The notes under the pieces are model-generated. The model was not told the origin of the DNA. It worked only from the letters and a program-made list of their open reading frames with translations, and made no database searches. DNA of 64,000 nucleotides, taken from CAYMPH01 sp964392365. Its GTDB lineage: Bacteria; Spirochaetota; UBA4802; UBA5550. How positions within the stretch are numbered: position 1 is the first letter of the stretch; each line of letters begins with the position of its first letter. The translations under genes and the position numbers were made by a program. Positions 27,104-35,113 of this stretch are shown piece by piece. The DNA is taken from contig CAYMPH010000006.1 of assembly GCA_964392365.1 (NCBI GenBank), positions 124,001 through 188,000 of the forward strand. Reading direction: 5' to 3'.

Positions 27104-28159
27104 ATGGCAAAAATTAATTTTGGTGGGGTCATCGAAGATGTCATCACAACAGAAGAGTTTCCTTTAAAAAAAGCTCAGGAAGTTCTAAAAAATGAGGTGG
27201 TAGCTGTTATAGGGTATGGAGTTCAGGGCCCGGCTCAGGCTTTCAATATGAAAGAAAACGGCATTAATGTTATAATAGGCCAGACAAAAGAAGATACTCA
27301 ATACTGGGATAAGGCTGTTGCAGATGGATGGGTTCCCGGTAAAACTCTTTTCACTGTTGAAGAAGCTGTTCAAAAAGGTACAGTTATCCAATACCTTGTT
27401 TCTGATGCTGCACAAAAAATTCTATGGCCGAAAGTTAAAGCAAACCTGAAAAAGGGTGACGCGCTTTATTTCTCACATGGATTTTCAGTTGTTTATAAAG
27501 AACAAACCGGAGTTATTCCGCCGGATTTTGTTGATGTAATTCTGGTTGCTCCTAAGGGATCTGGAACCAGCGTAAGAAGAAATTTTCTCGACGGAAGCGG
27601 AATCAATTCAAGCTTTGCTGTGCATCAGGATGCAACAGGACACGCTATGGAAAGAACACTTGCTCTGGGTATTGCAATAGGTTCAGGATTTTTATTCCCG
27701 ACTACTTTCCAGATGGAAGTTTACAGCGATTTAACCGGTGAAAGAGGAGTTCTTATGGGTGCTCTTGCCGGCATGATGGAAGCTCAGTACAATGAATTAA
27801 GAAAACACGGTCATAGCCCAAGTGAATCATTTAACGAAACAGTAGAAGAGCTTACACAGAGTCTAATACGTTTAGTTGCAGAAAACGGTATGGATTGGAT
27901 GTATGCCAATTGTTCAGGTACTGCTCAACGAGGTGCTCTTGACTGGCGTCATAAATTCCGTAAAGCTGTAGAACCTGTATTTGCTGATCTTTATAATTCA
28001 GTTGCAACAGGAAAAGAAACAGAAGTTGTATTAAGAGTTAACAGCGCTCCGGATTACAAAGTAAAACTGGAAGCTGAACTGAAAGAAATGCGTGATTCAG
28101 AACTTTGGCAGGCTGGAGCTGCAGTACGGGCTTTAAGACCTGAAAAAAGAAAAAAATAA
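27104..28159 (+). CDS. ilvC: Ketol-acid reductoisomerase
   Basis: 351 residues. It carries GYGVQGPAQAFNMKENG with the NAD(P) loop near 39-60, then FSHGFSV, APKGSGTSVR, the DLTGERG metal-site block with the second Asp/Glu cluster FNETVEELTQ, and the CSGTAQRGALDWR C-terminal domain. It catalyses the alkyl migration and NADPH-dependent reduction in isoleucine and valine synthesis. Its length and wording match the roughly 350-residue type I know from Bacteroidetes and eukaryotes rather than short class I forms. Strong AGGGGG ribosome binding site. No other ilv/leu gene lies nearby. Confidence 0.95.
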   Translation: MAKINFGGVIEDVITTEEFPLKKAQEVLKNEVVAVIGYGVQGPAQAFNMKENGINVIIGQTKEDTQYWDKAVADGWVPGKTLFTVEEAVQKGTVIQYLVSDAAQKILWPKVKANLKKGDALYFSHGFSVVYKEQTGVIPPDFVDVILVAPKGSGTSVRRNFLDGSGINSSFAVHQDATGHAMERTLALGIAIGSGFLFPTTFQMEVYSDLTGERGVLMGALAGMMEAQYNELRKHGHSPSESFNETVEELTQSLIRLVAENGMDWMYANCSGTAQRGALDWRHKFRKAVEPVFADLYNSVATGKETEVVLRVNSAPDYKVKLEAELKEMRDSELWQAGAAVRALRPEKRKK

Positions 28160-28168
28160 TCATTTTAA

Positions 28169-29101
28169 ATGGATGAGCAGGTAATAATAAACTTTCATAC
28201 TGAAAGAATAATTACAGCTGCTCATCCTTTTGGAATTTTCAACATAGAATTGACAAACCATTGTCCTATGAAATGTGTCATGTGCCCTAGAACTCATTAT
28301 ATGACCAGAGAACAGGGTTTTATGGACATTGTAATTTTTAAAAAAATAATAGATGAACTTGCAGAAAAAAATTCTTCATTTTATCATAATCGTGTAGTAT
28401 GGCTTCACCATTTCGGTGAAAGTCTTCTTCACCCTCAGTTCGAAACATGTATAAATTACGCAGCTGACAAAGGTATCTACACCGGGCTTTCTATTAATCC
28501 AATGATGCTTAATGAAAAAACAGCATCATCTCTTATATCTTCCGGGCTTCATATTCTTTACATCTCTCTTGACGGTCATAATGATGAGTCTTTCTATAAA
28601 ATCCGAGGCATAAACAATATGTACGAGTTGTCCCGCCTCAAAACAATTAATTTTCTTAGACTCAAAAAAGAAAGTATATCTGACTTAAAAATAATTTTTT
28701 CAATGATCGATTTTCCGCTTAATGATGAAAGTGTCGCTGTTGTTAAAGAAGATTGGGAATCCTATAAAGAAATAGACGGTTTTCTGTTAAAAAACTACAC
28801 AACCTGGGACGGTGATATTCCCGAGATTCATTCCATTGCTCCTGAGGCCCTAAAATCTAAAGTTAATGATAGTGCAACAGTATCCTGCTCTTTACCTTGG
28901 TCAAATATGACAGTGGCATGGGACGGTGATGTGGTTCCGTGCTGTTTTGATTACAATAAAAAGTTAGTTCTAGGAAACGTCCGGTCTGATACTTTGAGTA
29001 ATATCTGGAATGATGTCCCCATGCAGAATTTGCGTTATGAATTTATAACAAATAAAGTTACAAATGCTCTATGTAAAAATTGTGATAATCTATATTCTTA
29101 A
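28169..29101 (+). CDS. Radical SAM/SPASM protein
   Basis: 310 residues. The radical SAM cluster motif CPMKCVMCPR (CxxxCxxC) is near residue 31-38, preceded by IELTNHC. The remainder has the usual HHFGESLLHP, then a C-terminal SPASM segment with CSLPWSNMTVAWDGDVVPCC and the end ALCKNCDN. Such enzymes use S-adenosylmethionine for peptide or sugar modification, and the target here is unknown. It begins only 9 bp after ilvC and may be in the same transcript, though no function link is evident. No clear ribosome binding site. Confidence 0.85.
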   Translation: MDEQVIINFHTERIITAAHPFGIFNIELTNHCPMKCVMCPRTHYMTREQGFMDIVIFKKIIDELAEKNSSFYHNRVVWLHHFGESLLHPQFETCINYAADKGIYTGLSINPMMLNEKTASSLISSGLHILYISLDGHNDESFYKIRGINNMYELSRLKTINFLRLKKESISDLKIIFSMIDFPLNDESVAVVKEDWESYKEIDGFLLKNYTTWDGDIPEIHSIAPEALKSKVNDSATVSCSLPWSNMTVAWDGDVVPCCFDYNKKLVLGNVRSDTLSNIWNDVPMQNLRYEFITNKVTNALCKNCDNLYS

Positions 29102-29209
29102 AATTTTTAAGAATATAATATATGAACTATTTATAAATTTAGTCTAATTAGATCAATTTTTTAAGTTTTATAGTGAAAAATGTAAACAGCTAAAAAAACA
29201 ATTATCTCC

Positions 29210-29248
29210 TTGACAAATATGGCTTATATTTTATTAACTGATTAATCA
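29210..29248 (+). promoter_or_regulatory. Promoter and likely operator of the TetR-type gene
   Basis: -35 TTGACA (29210-29215), 16-bp spacing, -10 TATTAA (29232-29237). A perfect 10-bp palindrome TGATTAATCA (29239-29248) sits at the expected transcription start, where an autorepressor would bind. Start codon is at 29270 after AAGGTAAG. Confidence 0.5.
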
Positions 29249-29269
29249 AAATTAAGGTAAGTTATTTTA

Positions 29270-30007
29270 ATGACAACTGTTCTTCAGGATAAAACAGAAA
29301 CAAAAGATAGAATTTTATTCGCTGCTAAAAAAGAATTTGCTGAAAAAGGATTCGATGGAGCCCGTATGGGTTCAATTGCAAAACGCGCGTGTGCGAATCA
29401 GGCTCTGCTTCACTATTATTTCGAGGGTAAGGATAAACTTTATGAAGAGGTTTTAAGCAGGCTCTTCGGAATAGACAGGTCTCAGCTACTTTCAGATTTT
29501 TTAGAAAAAACAGATTTATCCCCTTCGCAAAACCTTTATCTTATTATTTACTTTATGGCCCGGCTTCACATGGAAGCCACAGATCCTGATTTACTTAGAA
29601 TAATTTCCAGAGAAATAGCTGAAGACAGAACCCAGATTAAAATGCTGATTAGAAATTATTTTTTGCCTCAATTAAATTTGATGCAGGGTATAATTGACAA
29701 GGGAATAGCTTCCGGGGAATTTGAAAAAACAAATCCGTATTTTGTAATTCTCGGTTTTCTTTCTATAATAATGTTTTATAAATCAAATAAGTCACATTAT
29801 GAAGAAACAGAATTTTTTGATAAATTATACGGCGGAACAAAAAGTGAAGAATTTATTGATTATGTGTTAAAACAAACATTCCGTACTCTTGCACCGGAAG
29901 GAAAAGCTGCGAAGCTTCCAGAAGTTTCTTCTGATTATAAGCATCAGATGGATATATTTATTGAAGAAATAAAAAATGTAAAAATTCTTAAAGAAAAAAG
30001 CTGTTAA
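29270..30007 (+). CDS. TetR/AcrR-family transcriptional regulator
   Basis: 245 residues, slightly longer than typical TetR proteins. The N-terminal helix-turn-helix reads KDRILFAAKKEFAEKGFDGARMGSIAKRA, then ALLHYYFEGKDKLYEEVL, closely following the AcrR/CecR pattern. The ligand-binding C-terminal domain has no recognised partner. A palindrome at the promoter suggests autoregulation; the target may also be a distant operon since the next gene is convergent. The stop codon overlaps that of asnS by three bases (TTAA). Confidence 0.85.
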   Translation: MTTVLQDKTETKDRILFAAKKEFAEKGFDGARMGSIAKRACANQALLHYYFEGKDKLYEEVLSRLFGIDRSQLLSDFLEKTDLSPSQNLYLIIYFMARLHMEATDPDLLRIISREIAEDRTQIKMLIRNYFLPQLNLMQGIIDKGIASGEFEKTNPYFVILGFLSIIMFYKSNKSHYEETEFFDKLYGGTKSEEFIDYVLKQTFRTLAPEGKAAKLPEVSSDYKHQMDIFIEEIKNVKILKEKSC

Positions 30008-31389
30008 AAACCTGCACTTTTAGGCGTTCTTGGAAATGGAATTACATCTCTGATATTCTGCATGCCGCTGATAAATTGAACTGCCCTTTCAAACCCCAAA
30101 CCAAAACCTGCATGAGGAACTGAACCATATCTTCTTGTATCAAGATACCAGGAATATTCTTCAGGGTTGAGCCCTGCAGCAATCATTCTCTCAAGTAAAA
30201 TATCGTATCTGCTTTCTCTTTCACTTCCACCTATAATCTCTCCGATTCCTGGAACAAGAAGGTCCATTGCTTTTACAGTTTTTCCGTCATCATCAAGCTT
30301 CATATAAAAAGCTTTTATCTCTTTCGGATAATTTATTATAAAGACAGGCTTGCCGAATTTTTTTTCTGTGATATATCTTTCATGCTCTGATTGAAGATCG
30401 TTTCCCCATTTTACAGGAAACTCAAATTTTTGTCCGGACTTTTCAAGAATTGATACAGCCTCAGTGTAAGTTATAATTTCAAAAGAACTTTTTACAATTC
30501 CTTCTAACTTATCAATAATTCCCTGTTCAATTCTCTCATTAAAAAATTTCATTTCACCGGAAGCTTTTTCAAGGCAGTATTTAAATATATGCCTGATAAA
30601 ATCCTCAGCGAGTTTAATATCATCGGTAAGTTCTGCAAATGCCATCTCCGGCTCAACCATCCAGAATTCGGAAAGATGCCTGGACGTGTTTGAATTTTCT
30701 GCTCTGAAAGTTGGTCCGAAAGTGTATATATCTCCGAGAGCAAGCGCGAGAAGTTCACTCTCAAGCTGTCCGCTTACTGTAAGGCCTGTTTTTCTGCCGA
30801 AAAAATCCTGCGAGAAATCCGCTTTACCGTTTAATAGAGGAACCCTATCCAGATCAAGAGTAGTGACTTTAAACATTTCGCCAGCTCCTTCACAGTCGCT
30901 TGAGGTTATAATCGGCGTCTGTACATATATGAAGCCACGCTCCTGAAAAAAAGAATGAATAGCATATGATAGTGTATTTCTCAGCCTGAAAACAGCTCCC
31001 ATTGAATTGGTTCTTGGTCTCAGATGAGAAATTTCCCTGAGGAATTCAAATGTGTGGCGTTTCTTTTGAAGAGGATAAGTTGCTGCATCTGCATATCCGA
31101 ATATAATAATGCTTGTTGCCCTGATTTCAAACTTCTGACCTTTTCCCTGAGAGGGAACAACTTCTCCTGTAACAGATACACTTGATCCGGTTGTTAAATT
31201 TAAAATATCCTGATAGTTCTGAAGCGAATTGTCAGCAATAATCTGAATATTATCAACTGCGGAACCATCATTTATTTCAATAAAACAGAAATCTTTGGCA
31301 TCTCTTGATGTGCGTACCCAGCCGCAAATGGTTGTTTCGTAGTTAATTTTTTCAGAAGACAATAAATCTTTAATTTTATCTTTTTTCAT
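30004..31389 (-). CDS. asnS: Asparaginyl-tRNA synthetase
   Basis: 461 residues. An N-terminal OB-fold anticodon-binding domain (TICGWVRTSRDAKDFCFIEINDG) is followed by a class II catalytic core: motif 2 TFRAENSNTSRHLSEFWMVEPEMAF and motif 3 GFGLGFERAVQFISGMQNIRDVIPFPRTP. The WMVEPEM and FPRTP wording marks AsnRS rather than AspRS. It charges tRNA-Asn, so the cell need not depend on the Asp-tRNA(Asn) amidotransferase route. Convergent with the TetR gene with overlapping stop codons. The upstream gap is the candidate origin region. Confidence 0.95.
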   Translation of the reverse strand: MKKDKIKDLLSSEKINYETTICGWVRTSRDAKDFCFIEINDGSAVDNIQIIADNSLQNYQDILNLTTGSSVSVTGEVVPSQGKGQKFEIRATSIIIFGYADAATYPLQKKRHTFEFLREISHLRPRTNSMGAVFRLRNTLSYAIHSFFQERGFIYVQTPIITSSDCEGAGEMFKVTTLDLDRVPLLNGKADFSQDFFGRKTGLTVSGQLESELLALALGDIYTFGPTFRAENSNTSRHLSEFWMVEPEMAFAELTDDIKLAEDFIRHIFKYCLEKASGEMKFFNERIEQGIIDKLEGIVKSSFEIITYTEAVSILEKSGQKFEFPVKWGNDLQSEHERYITEKKFGKPVFIINYPKEIKAFYMKLDDDGKTVKAMDLLVPGIGEIIGGSERESRYDILLERMIAAGLNPEEYSWYLDTRRYGSVPHAGFGLGFERAVQFISGMQNIRDVIPFPRTPKSAGF

Positions 31390-31794
31390 TTTATATCCAA
31401 TTGCTAATTTTACTTATATTTTTAAGCATTTTAATAAGTTGTTTATTCCTATCAATCAAAAAAACCGGTATTTTTCTAAATGAATTTTCACTATTATAAA
31501 ATTAAATATGGCTGTAATTGAATTATTAATTACTATTAAGCTCTTTAAAAGTGCTTAAATTATAAATAAAAAACAATAATTCCTGGTTTTAAAAATAAAT
31601 ACATTTCACATTTTGATTATTAAAATTAATTATAGTATTATTTTTTTTTTAATTATAAATAGCACTAATTTAATGTGACATAATATGAAATATTATTATC
31701 AACATGATTTTTCAGATAAACAAAAAAAAATTTATGTCGCATAAGTCAGGAAAGTTTAAAAATAATAATTAATTATTTTTTATAAAAATTAATC

Positions 31795-31827
31795 ATTGTA
31801 AGTGCTGAAAATATCAGCACTTACAAT
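31795..31827. repeat. Perfect 14-bp inverted repeat in the candidate origin
   Basis: ATTGTAAGTGCTGA (31795-31808) pairs exactly with TCAGCACTTACAAT (31814-31827) around a 5-nt loop. It lies 99 bp left of the DnaA boxes and is not followed by a T run, so it is a poor terminator. Role unknown. Confidence 0.8.
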
Positions 31828-31925
31828 TTATGTCTCATTTAAAAATAAAAAATATCAATTAAAAAAAGGTATGGTTATTTTTTTGGAAATTAATTGAGTA
31901 AATTAATAAACTAAAATTAAATTTT

Positions 31926-31955
31926 TGTGGATAATGTGGATAATTATGTGGATAA
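31926..31955 (+). promoter_or_regulatory. Three tandem perfect DnaA boxes
   Basis: TGTGGATAA occurs at 31926-31934, 31935-31943 and 31947-31955, each the exact complement of the consensus TTATCCACA and all in one orientation. Starts are 9 and 12 bp apart. DnaA is known to bind this sequence. No clear DnaA-trio element follows, though the flank to the right is AT-rich. Confidence 0.8.
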
Positions 31956-32249
31956 CAGCTTGAAATAGATAAAACTAACACCCTTTTATGTGTTATTCCT
32001 TAACAAAAAAATTTTTTTTTGTAAAATGAGTTTTCTCTATATTATATCACTGATAATTAATTATTATAACAATTTATTCAATTTTCTGCCTAAAGTTTAA
32101 ATAATATATTTTATCAGGAAATAAGAAGCTTTTTTCAGAAAATATCATTATTTTTAAATTCCTTTATAAGCTTTTTGAATTAAGTAATCAGCTTTACAAT
32201 AATATTAAATTATAGATGCATTCCATTATCATTGAATAAGGATAAACAA

Positions 32250-33182
32250 ATGTCTGAGGGTATCTCCGGCAGTAATATCATTGAAACTGCTAATTTATCA
32301 AAACAGTATGGCAGTTTAAAAGCTGTTGATCAAGTATCTATTACTGTTAAAAAGGGCGAAATTTACGGCTTTTTAGGCTTAAACGGCGCTGGAAAAACTA
32401 CAACAATCAGGATGCTTCTGGGAATGATTCATTCTCATTCAGGGGAAGCATTTGTATGCGGGAAAAGAATTATTCCAGGACGTATCGGTCCCTGGGATAA
32501 GGTCGGATATCTTGTTGAATTGCCGTATTCTTATCCTGAATTAACTGTAAAAGAAAACCTTATATCTGTCAGCCGTTTACGCGGTCTGAAAGGCAATGAT
32601 TATTCTGAAGAAATAATCAAATTGCTTCAACTGACTGCTTACGTAAATGTTAAAGCGGAAAATTTATCTCTGGGAAACAACCAGAGACTCGGTCTTGCAA
32701 AAGCTCTGATTCACAAACCGGAAGTTCTGATACTTGACGAACCTTCTAACGGGCTGGATCCATCCGGTATTGTTGAAATCCGTGAATTATTGAAAGACCT
32801 TGCTTATAACAGAGATGTTACAGTTTTTATATCCAGTCATAATTTAAGCGAAATATCAAAGATTGCCACCCGAATCGGAATCATTCATAAAGGTTCACTT
32901 ATGCAGGAAATCAATACTGATAAACTTGATCTGATACTCCATAAAACTTTGCTGCTGGATACCCGTGACAGAATCGGCGCTGTTACTTTTTTAAATCAGA
33001 GAGGATTTAAAGTTGAATATACAGATGATGGAATAGTACGGATTGCAGATGACAATGCGTGCAATCATCCTGAAGAGATTAATAGTCTTCTGGCGCAGGC
33101 AGGTTTTCCTCCATGCTATTTAAATGCAGTGCAGGAAGACCTTGAATCGTATTTCCTGAGAATTATTGGAGAAAAAGTATGA
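32250..33182 (+). CDS. ABC transporter ATP-binding protein
   Basis: 310 residues from ATG 32250, preceded by AAGGA; an in-frame TTG at 32232 is less likely. Walker A reads GLNGAGKTT, the signature is LSLGNNQRL (a known variant in BcrA-type exporters), and Walker B is VLILDEPSNGLD, then the H-loop SSHNLSE. The last 90 residues resemble the C-terminal extension of lantibiotic/antibiotic exporters. With the next gene (overlapping by 4 bp) it forms a two-gene exporter; substrate unknown. Confidence 0.85.
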   Translation: MSEGISGSNIIETANLSKQYGSLKAVDQVSITVKKGEIYGFLGLNGAGKTTTIRMLLGMIHSHSGEAFVCGKRIIPGRIGPWDKVGYLVELPYSYPELTVKENLISVSRLRGLKGNDYSEEIIKLLQLTAYVNVKAENLSLGNNQRLGLAKALIHKPEVLILDEPSNGLDPSGIVEIRELLKDLAYNRDVTVFISSHNLSEISKIATRIGIIHKGSLMQEINTDKLDLILHKTLLLDTRDRIGAVTFLNQRGFKVEYTDDGIVRIADDNACNHPEEINSLLAQAGFPPCYLNAVQEDLESYFLRIIGEKV

Positions 33183-33967
33183 TAAAAAATATTTTTATTT
33201 CTTTATCAATAGAAATATTGAAAATCCGCCGGTCTAAAATTTTCTGGATAACAACTGCTGCAGGCTGTTTAATATCATTAATGCTTGGACTTATGATGAT
33301 TCTTGTAAAGAATCCTGATGTACTGGCTCCTGGTATACTGAAAACAAAAGTTTCTATTGCTGCTGTAAAAGCTGACTGGCCGTCATATATCGGTTTTATT
33401 AAAATGGCCTCCGGAGCTATTGGAATTATTCTTTTTGGTTTTGCAGCCAGCTGGATCTTCGGCAGGGAATTTAATGACAGGACGGTCAAAGATTTACTTG
33501 CATTGCCTGTTTCACGTTCAGCAATAGTTTTATCAAAATTGATTTCAGTTTCAATCTGGAGCCTTATTCTGAGCATAATAATTTTTTCTTTGAGTTTTGC
33601 GCTGGGTGTATTAATAAATCTGCCTTTGTGGTCTCCAGATTTAGTTCCTGATTTTTTCAGGATATTTTTTATTACAACGCTGCTGTCTATTCTGCTGTGC
33701 CCTCCGGTTGCTTTTATTGCAAGCATAGGAAGAAGTTTTCTGCCTGCTATAGGTTTCCTTGTGTTATGTATGGGGCTTGCAAATTTTTTCGGCAACATCG
33801 GCCTTGGAGCTTATTTCCCGTGGACAATACCAATGATTTACACAGGGGCTGTAGGTTCATCAGGAATCCAGCTGCCTTTAATCAGTTATATAATTATAAT
33901 TATTACCTGTCTTGCAGGGACAGCTGGTACTGTATTATACTGGGAGTATGCAGATCACAGCAGGTAA
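33179..33967 (+). CDS. ABC-2 type permease
   Basis: 262 residues with six membrane helices. FGREFNDRTVKDLLALPVSRSAIVLSKL is the cytoplasmic coupling region common to ABC-2 permeases of bacitracin and lantibiotic exporters. It is the membrane partner of the preceding ATPase; the ATG overlaps the upstream stop. Inner-membrane location. Substrate, possibly an antimicrobial or lipid, cannot be inferred. Confidence 0.85.
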   Translation: MIKNIFISLSIEILKIRRSKIFWITTAAGCLISLMLGLMMILVKNPDVLAPGILKTKVSIAAVKADWPSYIGFIKMASGAIGIILFGFAASWIFGREFNDRTVKDLLALPVSRSAIVLSKLISVSIWSLILSIIIFSLSFALGVLINLPLWSPDLVPDFFRIFFITTLLSILLCPPVAFIASIGRSFLPAIGFLVLCMGLANFFGNIGLGAYFPWTIPMIYTGAVGSSGIQLPLISYIIIIITCLAGTAGTVLYWEYADHSR

Positions 33968-34002
33968 TTGAATAAAACTTTCATTAATAAATACTTATTC
34001 TT

Positions 34003-34032
34003 ATCTGTGTAAATCCGCGTGATCCGTGTTCT
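34003..34032. repeat. Short dispersed CCGTG/CCGCG-type repeat
   Basis: ATCTGTGTAAATCCGCGTGATCCGTGTTCT-type sequence between convergent genes. It has the form of a dispersed intergenic element (ATCYGTG...ATCCGYG...ATCCGTGTTC) met in several bacterial groups, recalled here rather than searched. The sequence shows internal direct repeats of ATCC/ATCT followed by G-rich units. Confidence 0.45.
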
Positions 34033-34039
34033 ATTTATA

Positions 34040-35092
34040 TTATTTTTTTACATACAAAAGTGTTGAGTCAGGAATTGAAATTTTTGCTTTTCTAAATTTT
34101 CCGTGAATCAGTTTGATATAAGCGTGCTTAATATTTCCCTGATCATTGAAATCCTTTGCCCTTAGTTTGATTTTTAAAACTGTTCCGTATGATCCGAATT
34201 CAGAAAATAAAACAACTGGCTCAAAGGATGATGCATCAGGATTATTTTTTTTCATTATTTCTCTGGCTGTGGAAAGCGCAATTTTTTCAGCTTTACTGAT
34301 TTCATTTTTGTTGTGTATGGTGATATCGATAAAAAAATCATAATCTTTTTCAGGGAGGCTGTAATTAATAATAACTGCAGTTGTTATTTTCAGATTCGGA
34401 ACAATAACAGAGTTGTTTGTCGGCTGCCTGATGATTGTATTGCGAAGGGAAATATCCGCAATAAATCCTTCAATTCCGTTTTCAAGCTTAATATAATCCC
34501 CCTGCCTGATATTTCCGGAAGCAATAATCTGCAGCCCTGCGAACAGATTTGATAATGTGTCCTGAAGTGCAAGAGCTGCAGCAAGGCCTCCAACACCGAG
34601 TGCTGTGAGAATCGGGGTAATTGAAATTCCAAGGGACTGCAGGATAATAAGTATTCCGATTATAAAAACAATAAGTTTGGTTATGTTCGAAAAAATTGAA
34701 GTTGATTGAAAATATTCATCATGCTTTTTTATATATGAGGAAACAAATCCTGCAAGAATTTTTGCAGAAATGAGAGTTATTATCAGTATTAATATAACAA
34801 GAAGAATTTTCGAAAATACATTTGCTAATTGCACATTGATATTAGATTGAAACAGCGCAGTGTATAGGCCGGAAATTATTATTAGGTAAAATACGCTTCC
34901 TTTCAGGGAATTCAGAAGTATATCAGCACCATTCCATCCGGTTGCAGCAAAAAATTTTTTTATTCTGCTGAGAATTACTTTTTCAGTAATTGTTCCAATA
35001 ATAAATGAAAGTGCAATAATAATTACAGGAATTATTATCTGCTGGTGCGCGCTAAAAAAAGGCCAGTCAATTATCGGAATTATTCTATCCAT
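34040..35092 (-). CDS. mscS: Small-conductance mechanosensitive channel (MscS family)
   Basis: 350 residues. N-terminal membrane helices lead to the pore-lining helix GVGGLAAALALQDTLSNLFAGLQI (near 167-190), with the Gly/Ala packing typical of MscS TM3. The beta domain follows (GDYIKLENGIEGFIADISLRNTII), then the alpha/beta vestibule domain. It opens under membrane tension to release solutes during osmotic downshock. It has more N-terminal membrane sequence than E. coli MscS. An amidase gene lies 21 bp upstream on the same strand. Symbol is a family label. Confidence 0.85.
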   Translation of the reverse strand: MDRIIPIIDWPFFSAHQQIIIPVIIIALSFIIGTITEKVILSRIKKFFAATGWNGADILLNSLKGSVFYLIIISGLYTALFQSNINVQLANVFSKILLVILILIITLISAKILAGFVSSYIKKHDEYFQSTSIFSNITKLIVFIIGILIILQSLGISITPILTALGVGGLAAALALQDTLSNLFAGLQIIASGNIRQGDYIKLENGIEGFIADISLRNTIIRQPTNNSVIVPNLKITTAVIINYSLPEKDYDFFIDITIHNKNEISKAEKIALSTAREIMKKNNPDASSFEPVVLFSEFGSYGTVLKIKLRAKDFNDQGNIKHAYIKLIHGKFRKAKISIPDSTLLYVKK

Positions 35093-35113
35093 TTATTTTT
35101 CCAGTTAAAATGT

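Larger units (their letters stand above)
31390..32249. other. Gene-free AT-rich region with DnaA boxes (candidate oriC)
   Basis: An 860-bp stretch between asnS and an ABC transporter gene with no supportable coding sequence. It is extremely AT-rich, with long T/A runs (for example 31641-31653 and 32008-32021). It contains three perfect tandem DnaA boxes, a fourth near-consensus box TTATCAACA (31696-31704) in the opposite orientation, and a 14-bp hairpin (31795-31827). This arrangement fits a replication origin with an unwinding region right of the boxes. It could instead be a DnaA-binding control or titration site. No dnaA, dnaN, gyrB or rpmH gene is in the window. Confidence 0.5.

Noticed and set aside
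29091..29117. 13-bp inverted repeat overlapping the radical SAM stop codon
   Set aside because: Arms are almost pure A/T with a one-base spacer and no following T run beyond the arm, so it is too weak to call a terminator.
33163..33798. Long minus-strand frame opposite the ABC-2 permease
   Set aside because: It lies entirely opposite a well-supported gene, has no ribosome binding site and no recognisable domain; it is a shadow of codon bias.
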